64,000 nt of DNA, from the NCBI GenBank assembly GCA_025359985.1, contig JANYDB010000039.1, forward strand, positions 1 through 64,000, given 5' to 3'. The notes beneath the pieces were generated by a model. It was not told the origin of the DNA, did not search any database, and worked only from the letters and a program-made list of their open reading frames with translations. This document shows, one piece after another, positions 9,243 to 18,942 of this stretch (positions within the stretch are counted from its first letter, which is position 1; each line of letters begins with the position of its first letter). This stretch comes from Burkholderiales bacterium (GTDB lineage Bacteria; Pseudomonadota; Gammaproteobacteria; Burkholderiales; Usitatibacteraceae). The translations under genes and the position numbers were made by a program.

Positions 9243-11213
9243 CTACTTGGACAACTTCATCTGTGCCGCTTCAGCCGTGAGATAGCCTACACAAGCGCCA
9301 AAGCGGCCTTTGAAATTAGCGCGAACCAAAGGATCCAGTATTGGTTTTACAATATCGTGCAAAGGCGATTCCCAGTCACCTGGGTGCTGAAAATTACTCA
9401 TGATGTAAGTCCAGCCGTTGATTTCGTCCACCGCATGTAACCCGGTTGATTCCGCACCCGCAGGACATGACAGCACTCGCGATAATGCTTTGGTATCCAC
9501 GTTGTAGGCCCACAAAAAATTGTTGACATGGGTATTGCTGTCCTCACCGATAAACAGTGTGCGCATCTTCTCGGAAAATTTCAAATTGTCAGGGGTCGCG
9601 ATTTTATCTGCATTGGCGAAGTTACCCAGCATGTCCTGCTGCTTGAATTTACCGCCGCCGAGGTCTTCACTGATGAGCGCGGGCACAGCGGTCATATCAA
9701 CCGGTACCCAGTCGCTCGGTATTGCGGCGCCGCTTTTGTCAGCCTGACCGCCACGCAGAGTTTGCGCATAGACCGCGCCTGAATACGGGCCTTCAACCTG
9801 CACACCGCCTGAACCGTTGGTCATGGCGGTTTCAATGCGTGACATCGCGACATAAGCAATCTTGTCTTTGGCATTCAGGGTCGTGCCTTCCCATTTGGTA
9901 AAGCCCATGCTCCCGCCCATCAGCGCGGCATAACGATGTGTTTCCAGAAATATGGCGGCCTTTTCCATGCCGGGTTTTACCTTGATCCAGTTGAATTTTC
10001 CAGCGTAGGCAATCTTGGTATATATCGCGTCGGCTGGATCGCTCGTCTTCACATCCATGATGTCAGACGCTTTAATGCCGCTATTTACCAGTGCGCGAAT
10101 TTCTGCGCTGGTTGCGCTGCCCAGTTTGATCCACAACAGCGTAGCCGCACCTGGGCCTGTGCCAGAGGTTTGATTCCACTTGGCAACATACAAAGTGCCA
10201 CTGGAGAGATCGCGCGCCTGGTCGGCAATGAACATAAACGCGCCGCCGTTAGTCCAGTCATCACCCATCAGCACTGTGCGCTCGTCTGGCATCACTTGCA
10301 CCAGCTCGTGGGAAATACGGCCCATGCAGTAATGTTTTTTGATGCTGCCCGTGCCATCAGGATTCACGGTGACTTCAGGCAGGTGGCCGTAATGATAGGG
10401 GCTTGCCTTGTTTGGATCACCATATAAATTTTTGCTGAACGCTTGTAGTTGTGAATTGGCGGCACCGACCAGTGTCGCATCCGGCTCATACTCTTCGCTC
10501 GACAGATGCGTATTCCAAGGCGAAAGGCTCGCGCCGCAGGTAATCCATAAACCATTTACGGATGAAGTATCGACGTTATGGTATTTGACAACGCTCAGCT
10601 TGCCCGTCGCTTGATCCTGATCCAGCGTGATCACCGCGATGGGCGAGGGCAGCAGGCCGTACATTGAAATAAGACTTTGGTCGCGCGTGGTGTATTCAAA
10701 CTGCACCACCGCAAATATGGCTTTGCCTTTCACCCCTGTAACTGTCGGATTATCCAGCTTCAATAGCGAGGTGCCATCCGGCGAATCTGAGAAAAACTGT
10801 CGCTCCAGGCCTGATATTGAGCGGTCGATAATCGGCTGATTATTGATATCGTAGTAGCCACCTGACAGAATCGAGCCACCTTTGCCATCGGCCACCTGAT
10901 CACCTGTGACAAAGAAAGGCTGATAGGCGAGCCGCCAAGCCTGTGTGCTGCCATCGCTAAAATTAGTGGTCAATGTTGAACTTACCGAGGTCGTGGCCAT
11001 TGCCGCAGGGTTTGTCATGTTGGGTGCGGCCATGGACTGGAAGCTGACGTTATTGAAACTCGGCTTGTCTAGGAAGGGGTTATCGCTGCCGCTATTACAA
11101 GCTGTCAGTAGCGTAACCGCTGACAGTGAAGACGCCAGAGGCAAGATTGGCGCGCCAGCCAGCATTTGCAGGAAATGACGACGTGACTGGTGAGAAGGGG
11201 ATGTATTATTCAC
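9243..11213 (-). CDS. PhoX-like DUF839 phosphatase, Tat-exported
   Basis: A 656-residue protein that starts with a twin-arginine signal (SRRHFLQ, then a hydrophobic stretch ending near LLTAC), so it is exported folded. The Cys after LLTA also resembles a lipobox. The rest matches the PhoX/DUF839 family of calcium/iron-dependent alkaline phosphatases: WITCGASLSPWNTHLSSEE, MGRISHELV, MGDDWTNGGAF and AFMFIADQ are family-like. It probably releases phosphate from organic phosphoesters in the periplasm, but members of this family vary and the exact substrate is not shown. The start is GTG. The gene is divergent from the AsmA-like gene, with a ~350-bp shared regulatory region. No Pho box was recognised by eye. 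Confidence 0.85.
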   Translation of the reverse strand: MNNTSPSHQSRRHFLQMLAGAPILPLASSLSAVTLLTACNSGSDNPFLDKPSFNNVSFQSMAAPNMTNPAAMATTSVSSTLTTNFSDGSTQAWRLAYQPFFVTGDQVADGKGGSILSGGYYDINNQPIIDRSISGLERQFFSDSPDGTSLLKLDNPTVTGVKGKAIFAVVQFEYTTRDQSLISMYGLLPSPIAVITLDQDQATGKLSVVKYHNVDTSSVNGLWITCGASLSPWNTHLSSEEYEPDATLVGAANSQLQAFSKNLYGDPNKASPYHYGHLPEVTVNPDGTGSIKKHYCMGRISHELVQVMPDERTVLMGDDWTNGGAFMFIADQARDLSSGTLYVAKWNQTSGTGPGAATLLWIKLGSATSAEIRALVNSGIKASDIMDVKTSDPADAIYTKIAYAGKFNWIKVKPGMEKAAIFLETHRYAALMGGSMGFTKWEGTTLNAKDKIAYVAMSRIETAMTNGSGGVQVEGPYSGAVYAQTLRGGQADKSGAAIPSDWVPVDMTAVPALISEDLGGGKFKQQDMLGNFANADKIATPDNLKFSEKMRTLFIGEDSNTHVNNFLWAYNVDTKALSRVLSCPAGAESTGLHAVDEINGWTYIMSNFQHPGDWESPLHDIVKPILDPLVRANFKGRFGACVGYLTAEAAQMKLSK

Positions 11214-11559
11214 AGGGCAAAATTCCAGTATGAAAAATGTAGATAGAATATTTTTAGTTCAGCATCAACCGTTAGAATTTTGCCTGCGCGGTGTGTCGGT
11301 TTGATGACGTCTTAGCGAAATTGACTGCGACAATATAGCGGATCGATAATCAAGCTCGTTTGTTCTCAGCTCAGCGCTTCTGCGTAAAAAAGGGTGTGGG
11401 CAAATTACTGCTGATTTTTTACCTTATGTTCGTTACCGCACCGCCTGTTTCGGCGGGCCAACGTATTTTTAACTTTTTGGCAATATGACTTATGACTGTT
11501 AATTCCGATAGTCTGCACGGCAAAGACAAAACCCATAAAAGATTCGAGACCTTCAACGC
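11214..11559. other. Divergent intergenic region between phoX-like and AsmA-like genes
   Basis: No gene is seen. A good sigma-70 promoter pointing to the AsmA-like gene is present (11321-11350). Further right is a small GC-rich hairpin (ACCGCC/GGCGGG near 11440-11458) inside the predicted ~200-nt leader. No clear ribosome binding site precedes the AsmA-like ATG. Confidence 0.6.
11321..11350 (+). promoter_or_regulatory. Sigma-70 promoter for the AsmA-like gene
   Basis: TTGACT and GATAAT are separated by 18 bp; each matches the consensus at five of six positions. It lies about 210 bp before the ATG at 11560. Confidence 0.5.
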
Positions 11560-13659
11560 ATGACTTCCAAGCATCCTGAAACTATTAAAGTTGATACCTT
11601 GCCTCCCCCCGACAAGGGTTGGCGTTCGCAAAAATGGTGCGTACGTGCTGCCGTCGCGACGCTACTGTTGTTGACGTTAATCGTGGTGATCATCATTTTT
11701 TTTGATTGGAACTTATTGCGTGGCCCGATAGCGCAAAGGGTGACTGCCTTAACCGGCAGAAGCTTTGCGATTAATGGCGATCTGACGGTGCACCTTTCGT
11801 TACACCCACGCATCATCGCCAATGATATTGTGCTCGGCAATAAGGCCGACAGCGATGAGCCGAATATGGCTCAGATCAAGCGCCTCGATTTCAGGGTTAA
11901 TCTCTTGGAGCTCCTGGCTGGTCATTTGGTATTGCCGGAAATAGCGTTGTCCGAGCCTCGTGTTTGGCTCGAAATAGATAGCGATGGCGCGCCTAACTGG
12001 ATTTTTAACCCAAAGCGCAAGCCAATGGAATTTCCAGAGATTGGTGCGCTGACGATTGATCAAGGTAGTGCGACCTATCGCGATCTAAAACACCATACTG
12101 ACCTCGTGATGGCTGTCAAAACCTTGGCCGATGGCACCGATAAATCTGATTTTCGCCTTGAGGTTACGGGCAAAGGACGTTTTAAAGGTATGCCTATGTC
12201 ACTACAGGGACGAGGTGGGGCGCTATTGAGTTTGCGCGATGCCGCCCATCCTTATCCGCTGCAGGTAGCAGCCATGATGGGGACTACCAAAGCGAGTATT
12301 AATGGCACGCTGGTTGACCCCTTGAATCTCAAATCCGAGAAGCTGAACTTCAAACTGGAAGGCAGCGATTTGGCGTTACTGTTTCCGATTATCGGTGTGC
12401 CGATTCCGCCAACACCTGCTTACAAACTCGCCGGGTTCCTGGATCATGCAGACCAGGTATGGACTTTTCGCCGTTTTAAAGGCGTCGTGGGACAAAGTGA
12501 TATCAGTGGTGATTTTGCGGTTGATCATAGCCAGCAGCCGCAAAAAATAACCGCTAATCTGGTTTCGCAAAAACTACTGATGCGTGACCTTGGCGGTTTC
12601 ATTGGCGCGGATCGTGGCACCCGGCGCAGCGAGGCACCACCACCCAGCGACAGGCTGATGCCGACCGAGCCTTTCAGCCTAGAAAAAATACAGGCTGCAG
12701 ACATGGATGTGGCTTTTCGCGGTGAACACATCGTGACTGAATCTATGCCAATTGAGAAAATGAGTGCTCATCTTCTTGTCAACAACGGAGTGCTAAAACT
12801 CAAGCCGCTCGATTTCTGGATGGCCGGCGGACATCTGGTGTCGCAAATAGAAATGGACGGTAGCCAGAAAAATATCATCACCCGTGCAGATATTGTCGCC
12901 AAAGGACTTAGGCTCGATCAGATGTTTCCAAATTCCAAGCTCGCCTCGGCTGATACGGGCACTATGGGTGGCCGTGCCAAGTTGGTAGGCAAGGGTAATT
13001 CAATGGCGCAATTACTTGGCTCGGCAAACGGCGAAGCAGCGTTGATTATGGACGGTGGCTCGGTTGGTGAATTATCGCTGCGGCTCGCGAACCTCGATAT
13101 TGCGAATTCGCTCAGGCTGCTTTTTGCCGGCGATAAACAAACGCCGATTGGTTGCATGGTCGGCAATTTTAAAGCAGTTAACGGCGATTTCATCGTGCAG
13201 GATTTGGTGCTTGATACGCCTAAGGTTAATGTGACCGGCAGTGGCGATATCAATTTTATTGATGAATCGCTACACATCAGGCTAGTGTCTCGTTCGAAAG
13301 GTTTTAGCCTGGCAAGTTTACGTGGCCCGGTCAACATTGCGGGCACATTCAAGAACCCAGCGGTGCGGCCTGAATTAGGCGGTGCCATTATTCGCGGCGG
13401 TCTCGCAGCTGCACTGGGTGCGGCCACGGCTGGCATTGGAGCGTTAATACCGCTGCTTGATTTTGGTAAAAATAAGGACAGCAATTGTGCCGCGCTTATC
13501 AGTCAGGCCAAATCCGACGCGGGCGTGAAAACAAGTGATATAACGTCCAAGGCAAAAAAGTCTACAGCACCTCCCGCAGCATCGAATAAATCCGTAAAGC
13601 CGAGGGCGACTGGCAAATCTGCACCGTCGAAAGAATCCATATCACAACCAGCACCGTAG
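11560..13659 (+). CDS. AsmA family protein
   Basis: A 699-residue protein with one N-terminal transmembrane helix (about 30-50) followed by WNLLRGPIAQRVTALTGRSF, typical of AsmA proteins, and a long periplasmic beta-rich region. The C-terminal third has the usual AsmA features (NLDIANSLRLLF, GDINFIDESLHIRL, SLRGPVNIAGTFKNP). Known AsmA-like proteins are inner-membrane-anchored bridges that influence phospholipid or outer-membrane homeostasis. The last ~45 residues are a Lys/Ser/Ala/Pro-rich low-complexity tail that may be disordered. It is a single gene or the head of a unit with the esterase 100 bp downstream. Confidence 0.88.
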   Translation: MTSKHPETIKVDTLPPPDKGWRSQKWCVRAAVATLLLLTLIVVIIIFFDWNLLRGPIAQRVTALTGRSFAINGDLTVHLSLHPRIIANDIVLGNKADSDEPNMAQIKRLDFRVNLLELLAGHLVLPEIALSEPRVWLEIDSDGAPNWIFNPKRKPMEFPEIGALTIDQGSATYRDLKHHTDLVMAVKTLADGTDKSDFRLEVTGKGRFKGMPMSLQGRGGALLSLRDAAHPYPLQVAAMMGTTKASINGTLVDPLNLKSEKLNFKLEGSDLALLFPIIGVPIPPTPAYKLAGFLDHADQVWTFRRFKGVVGQSDISGDFAVDHSQQPQKITANLVSQKLLMRDLGGFIGADRGTRRSEAPPPSDRLMPTEPFSLEKIQAADMDVAFRGEHIVTESMPIEKMSAHLLVNNGVLKLKPLDFWMAGGHLVSQIEMDGSQKNIITRADIVAKGLRLDQMFPNSKLASADTGTMGGRAKLVGKGNSMAQLLGSANGEAALIMDGGSVGELSLRLANLDIANSLRLLFAGDKQTPIGCMVGNFKAVNGDFIVQDLVLDTPKVNVTGSGDINFIDESLHIRLVSRSKGFSLASLRGPVNIAGTFKNPAVRPELGGAIIRGGLAAALGAATAGIGALIPLLDFGKNKDSNCAALISQAKSDAGVKTSDITSKAKKSTAPPAASNKSVKPRATGKSAPSKESISQPAP

Positions 13660-13760
13660 ATTATTTAACCATCATGATTTTGCAGCCGCTATTTGTTTCA
13701 CGGTATGGCGCTTGTGAGTTATGAAATGCAAAATAATATCTTTACCGTAGGCAAAAAAAC

Positions 13761-14675
13761 ATGTTGCGTATAACGCTGGCTGCTATTGCACTGCTAATAT
13801 TGGCCGTGATTGTTTCGGCATGCTCGCCGTTGAGAATTGTTAATGGGTTAACGACCACCGACACCTATAGCGCAACAGTTAATATTGAATACGGTCCAGA
13901 TGCGCGCAACAAGCTGGATGTGTATCAACCCAAGCTGCCTCCGCAATCTGCGCAAGTCGGCTTTCCGGTGGTAGTATTTTTCTTTGGCGGATCGTGGGTG
14001 AGCGGGGATCGTGCCAGTTATCGCTTCGTTGCTGAAGCATTGGCTGCCAAAGGCATTCTCGTTATCGTGGCGGATTATCGGCTTTATCCCCAGGTTCGTT
14101 ATCCGGATTTTCTTAACGACTGTGCGCTCGCCGTCGCCTGGGTGCAGCGCGAGGGGTCGCGCTTCGGTGGCGATACCAAACGTTTGTATTTAATGGGGCA
14201 CAGCTCCGGTGCGTATAACGCCGCGATGCTGACTCTTGATCCGCGCTGGCTCACGGCAGCAGGCGTAAAGCCGTCGGCAGTGGCGGGCTGGATCGGTTTG
14301 GCCGGGCCATATGATTTTTTTCCGATGACCAATAAGCAGGCCCAGCCGGTATTTAATCATCCTGATTATCCAACCGGCTCCCAACCAATCGACTACGTTA
14401 CCAAAGCTGCGCCACGCACTTTTCTGGGCGTGCCCGCCACCGATGATGTAGTCAACCCGGAACGTAACACCAAACAGCTCGCCGAAAAGCTGCGTGCGGT
14501 GGGTGTGCCGGTCACGTTGAAGGTATATACCGGCGCCAGTCACGCTTCGTTGATTGGTGCCTTCGCGTGGCCGCTGCGCCGCATAGCACCGGTACTGGAT
14601 GATGTTGCGCAGTTTGTGCTGGATGAAGGTGCTGCTTCGTCCGCATCTTCGACCCTACCGACGATAACGCATTGA
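13761..14675 (+). CDS. Alpha/beta hydrolase, esterase-like lipoprotein
   Basis: A 304-residue protein whose N-terminus is a lipoprotein signal (VIVSAC, Cys21). The hydrolase part has an oxyanion-hole region FFFGGSWVSGDR, the YRLYP motif and the nucleophile elbow GHSSG with Ser148. The expected acid is in the VPATDDVV segment and the histidine is in GASHASL. This resembles the carboxylesterase/BD-FAE (kynurenine formamidase-like) group, which hydrolyses carboxylic esters. The substrate is unknown. It follows the AsmA-like gene on the same strand with a ~100-bp gap. Confidence 0.85.
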   Translation: MLRITLAAIALLILAVIVSACSPLRIVNGLTTTDTYSATVNIEYGPDARNKLDVYQPKLPPQSAQVGFPVVVFFFGGSWVSGDRASYRFVAEALAAKGILVIVADYRLYPQVRYPDFLNDCALAVAWVQREGSRFGGDTKRLYLMGHSSGAYNAAMLTLDPRWLTAAGVKPSAVAGWIGLAGPYDFFPMTNKQAQPVFNHPDYPTGSQPIDYVTKAAPRTFLGVPATDDVVNPERNTKQLAEKLRAVGVPVTLKVYTGASHASLIGAFAWPLRRIAPVLDDVAQFVLDEGAASSASSTLPTITH

Positions 14676-14704
14676 TTAAACACAACCCAAACCAAATCAA
14701 ACGC

Positions 14705-14842
14705 ATGCAACCGTTACGAGCAATATTGAAGTGGATATTTGGAGCAAGCTTTCTATCTGCCAGTGCAAATCATTTTATCCATATCGATTTTTATGTGAGT
14801 ATCTTGCCGCATCCATCCGAAGAAATTTACTTAGATAAATGA
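14705..14842 (+). pseudogene. N-terminal remnant of a DoxX-like membrane protein
   Basis: This 45-codon ORF is absent from the ORF track. Its first ~37 residues (WIFGASFLSASANHFIHIDF, then YVSILP) look like the start of DoxX-family proteins, in which one helix with a conserved NHF is followed by PDFY and LP. Intact family members have about 120-140 residues and four helices; here the homology stops and a TGA follows after a few unrelated residues. I read it as a truncated remnant. It lies 29 bp after the esterase gene. Confidence 0.45.
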
Positions 14843-14935
14843 ACAAGTTGTCTCAAATCGCTAATAAATATTTGATAATTTAAAAAATAGCTTTAAATTA
14901 GTTATCAAATATGTAACTTAATTGTCAGGTGCTAA

Positions 14936-15964
14936 ATGAGAACAACTGCGCAAATATCTCGATGGAAAATAATCACAGCGTTGTTTGTTGCGGTTCTTTG
15001 TGTAGGTAGCTGGTTCATTTTTTTTGCGCCTGCTGCCATCAACAACGAAACATCAGCCAATTCGGTGCCTAGCGGTGTTGCTGCTCGGGCTAAATCAGTA
15101 GTCGCAGCGCGCAGTGACCAGCCTCTGCGCCAAGCAGATCAGATTGTCGTTCCGACGGCGGGCAGTAAAGACTTCCGTGTTGAGTATGAAACCGCCGCCA
15201 ATATTTATGACTATTATCAGAAATACATTAAAGGGGATGCTACCAACCAGTATTACGCCATGTCAGCCGCATGGAGATGTGTGGATGTTGTGGGTGATAA
15301 GGGGCGAATAAAGCTCAACTTATGGGTAGAGCGTGCGAGGGGAACAAAAGACGAGCCCCTTAGAAAGGCAGCCTTGCTCAAAATTATTTCAGCCTGTTCC
15401 GGATTTGATGAATTACTAATGGCAAGCATCGAGTCGAAATTCACTGAATTTCAAAATGAGAGCGCGGCAAAAGGCGTAATTGCGGCGAAGCTTGCATTGT
15501 CTCGGCCTTCCCCATTTTCAAAAAATCCGGACGACTTTGCGAACGGGATATTAACCTTCACAAACGCTCTGCAACAGGATATGTCAAGGTTGACAGCTGC
15601 TGAAGCCGCGACATACATCCTGCTAGGGCGTAATAACTATGTTTGGGAAATTGGTGACGAGAAGCTCCCCGTATCGAGCAAAATTTTAATCGCTGCACTC
15701 GACACGATTGATTGTTCTGCAGCTGCGATGTGCCCAATAAGCCCTTTAACAGAGGCTAAGATGTGCCTCATAGGTACTTGTGGCGTCACTGATCGGGCGC
15801 AGAATATCCAGCAGTACAAACTGACGCCGGCTGAGTATGAAGTATACGAACGGCTGCGGCCTCAATTAACGGCTGGCGCACTAACGGGAAAATGGCCAGA
15901 AGGGCTACTCAAGCCCATATCGCTTAGTCCGCCAATTGTGAATGTATCTAAAACCGATAAGTAA
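14936..15964 (+). CDS. Hypothetical membrane-anchored periplasmic protein
   Basis: A 342-residue protein of unknown function. An N-terminal transmembrane or signal-anchor segment (about 12-32, IITALFVAVLCVGSWFIFF) is followed by a Ser/Ala-rich linker and a mostly helical soluble domain with several cysteines (WRC, SACSG, DCSAAAMC, CLIGTC). I do not recognise a family. The AT-rich upstream DNA differs from flanking genes. It is followed by a frameshifted secreted-protein gene; the two may form a small accessory unit. Confidence 0.7.
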   Translation: MRTTAQISRWKIITALFVAVLCVGSWFIFFAPAAINNETSANSVPSGVAARAKSVVAARSDQPLRQADQIVVPTAGSKDFRVEYETAANIYDYYQKYIKGDATNQYYAMSAAWRCVDVVGDKGRIKLNLWVERARGTKDEPLRKAALLKIISACSGFDELLMASIESKFTEFQNESAAKGVIAAKLALSRPSPFSKNPDDFANGILTFTNALQQDMSRLTAAEAATYILLGRNNYVWEIGDEKLPVSSKILIAALDTIDCSAAAMCPISPLTEAKMCLIGTCGVTDRAQNIQQYKLTPAEYEVYERLRPQLTAGALTGKWPEGLLKPISLSPPIVNVSKTDK

Positions 15965-15992
15965 ACAAATCTTAAATAACAGGGGTCGTAAA

Positions 15993-16482
15993 ATGAAATT
16001 TTTGCAATGGTTTAAAAAGCCTGTTTTTTGCATATTATTGTTGTCATGTTGCATTGCAATAGCGGGGCCATTACTTAACATTACTTAACATTGGTCTTGC
16101 ACATACGGCATCCAATCAAGATAGGGCGAATGCCATTATTAACGCCCTCGATTCTTATCTGACTTCGATAGGGCAGACGATCCAAAGACTAGATTTTTGG
16201 GAGGTTACAGCAAAATATAGTGACGGATGGCAGCAAGCTGCCGTTGTGATTGGTACAGATGGACAAAAATCTAAGTTAGGTAACATTACTCTGGATCAAA
16301 TGAAGGCCCCGGTAATGGTTGGTGGAGATTATCAACTTGGTAGTTGCTATTATTCACCCCCCCAGACATTGCATTTGTGGCTTAACACGATCTGGTATTG
16401 GCCGTCCACAGGTGAAGTTGATCATATTGATTCCACGCCATTCGATTTGAATCTCAGCAATGGCGGTCAGATGTGTGTTTAA
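15993..16482 (+). pseudogene. Secreted hypothetical protein, frame broken by a 10-bp duplication
   Basis: An ATG at 15993 with AGGGG 7 bases upstream opens a signal-peptide-like frame (FCILLLSCCIAIAG) that stops at a TAA at 16086. The stop is created by an exact tandem copy of TTACTTAACA at 16071-16080 and 16081-16090. Removing one copy joins the frame to the ORF ending at 16482 and gives a continuous 159-residue exported protein with three C-terminal-half cysteines or fewer and a Trp/Tyr-rich middle (CYYSPPQTLHLWLNTIWYW). The ORF track shows only its 3' half (16246-16482). The family is not recognised. This could be a true recent mutation, a phase-variable site or a sequencing/assembly error. 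Confidence 0.7.
16071..16090 (+). repeat. Exact 10-bp tandem duplication inside a gene
   Basis: TTACTTAACA occurs twice in direct succession. The repeat shifts the frame of the surrounding gene and introduces a stop in the second copy. Confidence 0.95.
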
Positions 16483-16675
16483 GCATATGTTCTAAATCAA
16501 CTTAGAAACATAATTTTAAAAGTCTCTCATCCTGGCCTTCCCCGGGCGATGGGCTTTTCCCAGTTCGCCTCCAAGGTAGGTTACATCCACGGGCCGTTTG
16601 GGCTATTTCTGCCCCTAAAAAGCCCGCCAGTGCTTGAGTTTAGTTTCTGAATTAACACCGCTGAATGTAGCGCAA

Positions 16676-18793
16676 TCAATCCTCCAACAAGCCTTTCTTG
16701 CGCAACATCGCCGTCACGGTCGGCTCTTTGCCGCGAAACGCGCGATAGGCTTCCATCGGTGGTCTGGTATTGCCGCTTGCATAAATATATTTCAGCAGTC
16801 GCTTGGCAATGACGGGATCAAACGGATCACCGGCTTCGGTGAAGGCTTCAAATCCGTCTGCGTCGAGCACCGCAGCCCACAGATAAACATAATAGCCGGA
16901 CGCATAGCTCGAGCTAGAAAACAAGTGCTGGAAATGCGCGAAGCGATGCCGCATGACGATTTCTTTGGGCATGCCAAGTCGCGTGAGCTGTTCGGTTTCG
17001 AATTCATTGAGATCAAGTCCGTCCATATTGCGGCGGCTATGCAGCGCCATATCGAGCAACGCTGAAGCGACAAACTCGACATTCTCAAAGCCCTGATTAA
17101 AGGTGCGAGCTTGCTTGAGTTTGGCTATGAGCTCATCGGGAATCGGCTGGTGAGTTTGATAGTGTCGCGCGAAGCGCTTGAGTACCTCTGGCTCGCTGAG
17201 CCAGTGTTCAAACAACTGCGACGGCAGTTCAACAAAATCGCGCAGCACGCGGGTACCGGCCAGACGTTCGTAATGCACATTTGAAAGCAGGCCATGCAGG
17301 CCGTGGCCGAACTCATGGAATAGGGTGCGTGCATCATCAAAGCTCAACAGCGTCGGCTCGCCTTTAGCGAAATTATTGTTGTTGACCACAATCGGAATAA
17401 CCTCGCCGTCGATCCTGCTCTGCGAGCGATAGACGCTCATCCAAGCGCCGCCGCGTTTGGTGGCGCGGGCAAAATTATCGTGCAGAAAAATCCCGATCAG
17501 TTTGTTATCAGTATCGTGAACTTCGTAGGTTTTGACATCCGGATGGTACGACTTGATGTCGGGCTGCTCAGTAAAACGAATGTTGAACAAGCGTTGTGCG
17601 CAATCGAATATCGCCTCGACCATGCGATGCAGCGGAAAATAAGGTTTGATCTCGGCATCCCGTAAATCATAGCGAGCGGCGCGAACTTTCTCCGCATAAT
17701 AGCGCCAGTCCCAAGCTGCAATGTCTTCAATGTGATCGTCGCCCGCGATGGTTTTTAGTGCCACACATTCTGCTGCGGCTTTTAATTTGGCGGGCGTCCA
17801 AAGTCGCATTAACAGATCATCGACAGCTTGTCGTGTGCCGGCCATCATGTCGGCGAGGGCATAGTCAGAATAATTATCAAAACCATGCAACTGCGCTTGT
17901 TCAAGGCGTAGCTTCATGATTTCAACCGCGACCAGCAGATTGTCAGTTTCACCTGACGAGCTATTATTTGCGCTTGTGTTGGTGTTCGTTTCCACTTCAG
18001 GGCTCCGACTGCCGCGCTGAGTCCAGGCCTTGAATGCCTGCTCACGCAAATCACGGCGGTCCGAAAAAGTTAAAAACGGCACTATCAGTGAGCGTGAAAG
18101 AGTGATGACGTAACCTTCTTCGGCGCCCCGTTCTTGCGCGGCTTGCCTGGCCGATGCGATGACGGCATCCGGTAATCCGGCGAGATCGCCCGGCCCGAGC
18201 CGCAATTCATACGCCGCTTCGACTGCTAATAAATTCTGCGTAAATCGGGTCGTGAGTTCGGCCAGTTGTTCCATGATTTTGCCGTAGCGCGCTTGTGCTG
18301 CGACTGAAAGCTGTGCGCCGGCGCGAAGGAAATCGAGATGAATGCGCTCCAGCAGGCGTGCTTGCTCAGTATTAAGCCCTAAACCACTGCGCTGCTGATA
18401 CAAATCATCGATGCGTTTAAACAGCGATGCATTCATGTACACCGCGTTGCCGTGCGCAGCCAGAGGCGCGGACATGTCACGTTCAACGGCTTGCAGCGCA
18501 GCCGATGTTTCGGAAGCCGTCAGGTTTTCAAACAGGGCTTCGATGCGATTCAACAGGCGACCGCTTTTATCGAATGCGACGATGGTGTTGTCAAATGTAG
18601 CTGCTATGGGATTGAGCGCAATGGCAACCAGCTCATCATCATGTGCCTGCAGCGCGACCGTGAATGCAGGCTGAAAATCAGCCGCTGAAAACTCGCCAAA
18701 CGGTGGCAGTGCATAAGGGGTAGTCCAGGTTTGCAGCAGCGGGTTGGCAATATTCTCAACGCTAAGATTAAGATGTGTGTCCATGTCGATCAT
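16676..18793 (-). CDS. prlC: Oligopeptidase A (M3 family zinc peptidase)
   Basis: A 705-residue cytoplasmic metallopeptidase. The M3 zinc motif HEFGH starts at H493; the third ligand glutamate follows in LRDFVELPSQLFEHW, and the substrate-binding Tyr/Gly-rich SYASGYYVY is near the C-terminus. PrlC-type enzymes degrade short peptides, including cleaved signal peptides. The protein is about 25 residues longer than usual, partly because of an Asn/Thr/Ser-rich insert (TNTNTSANNSSSGETD) around residues 265-285. The start at 18793 (MIDMDTHLN) could also be the second Met at 18784. It is flanked by long intergenic regions, so it is probably monocistronic. Confidence 0.92.
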   Translation of the reverse strand: MIDMDTHLNLSVENIANPLLQTWTTPYALPPFGEFSAADFQPAFTVALQAHDDELVAIALNPIAATFDNTIVAFDKSGRLLNRIEALFENLTASETSAALQAVERDMSAPLAAHGNAVYMNASLFKRIDDLYQQRSGLGLNTEQARLLERIHLDFLRAGAQLSVAAQARYGKIMEQLAELTTRFTQNLLAVEAAYELRLGPGDLAGLPDAVIASARQAAQERGAEEGYVITLSRSLIVPFLTFSDRRDLREQAFKAWTQRGSRSPEVETNTNTSANNSSSGETDNLLVAVEIMKLRLEQAQLHGFDNYSDYALADMMAGTRQAVDDLLMRLWTPAKLKAAAECVALKTIAGDDHIEDIAAWDWRYYAEKVRAARYDLRDAEIKPYFPLHRMVEAIFDCAQRLFNIRFTEQPDIKSYHPDVKTYEVHDTDNKLIGIFLHDNFARATKRGGAWMSVYRSQSRIDGEVIPIVVNNNNFAKGEPTLLSFDDARTLFHEFGHGLHGLLSNVHYERLAGTRVLRDFVELPSQLFEHWLSEPEVLKRFARHYQTHQPIPDELIAKLKQARTFNQGFENVEFVASALLDMALHSRRNMDGLDLNEFETEQLTRLGMPKEIVMRHRFAHFQHLFSSSSYASGYYVYLWAAVLDADGFEAFTEAGDPFDPVIAKRLLKYIYASGNTRPPMEAYRAFRGKEPTVTAMLRKKGLLED

Positions 18794-18942
18794 GTTTGCA
18801 ATTGAGGTTGAGAGTCTGGCACGCTTATGTATAAGTAAAAACCAACTGATAAAAACAAAACGATAAAAATCTCATCATAAAAACATGATGTATCGGGTTG
18901 TGTTATCAACCCCCCGCTTCATCACTTTTTTCTACGCTTGTC

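Noticed and set aside
9936-10427. 163-codon plus-strand ORF inside the PhoX-like gene
   Set aside because: Long only because the opposite strand is coding; no signal of its own.
16634-17065. 143-codon plus-strand ORF inside the oligopeptidase A gene
   Set aside because: It is a shadow of a conserved gene with HEFGH motif on the other strand.
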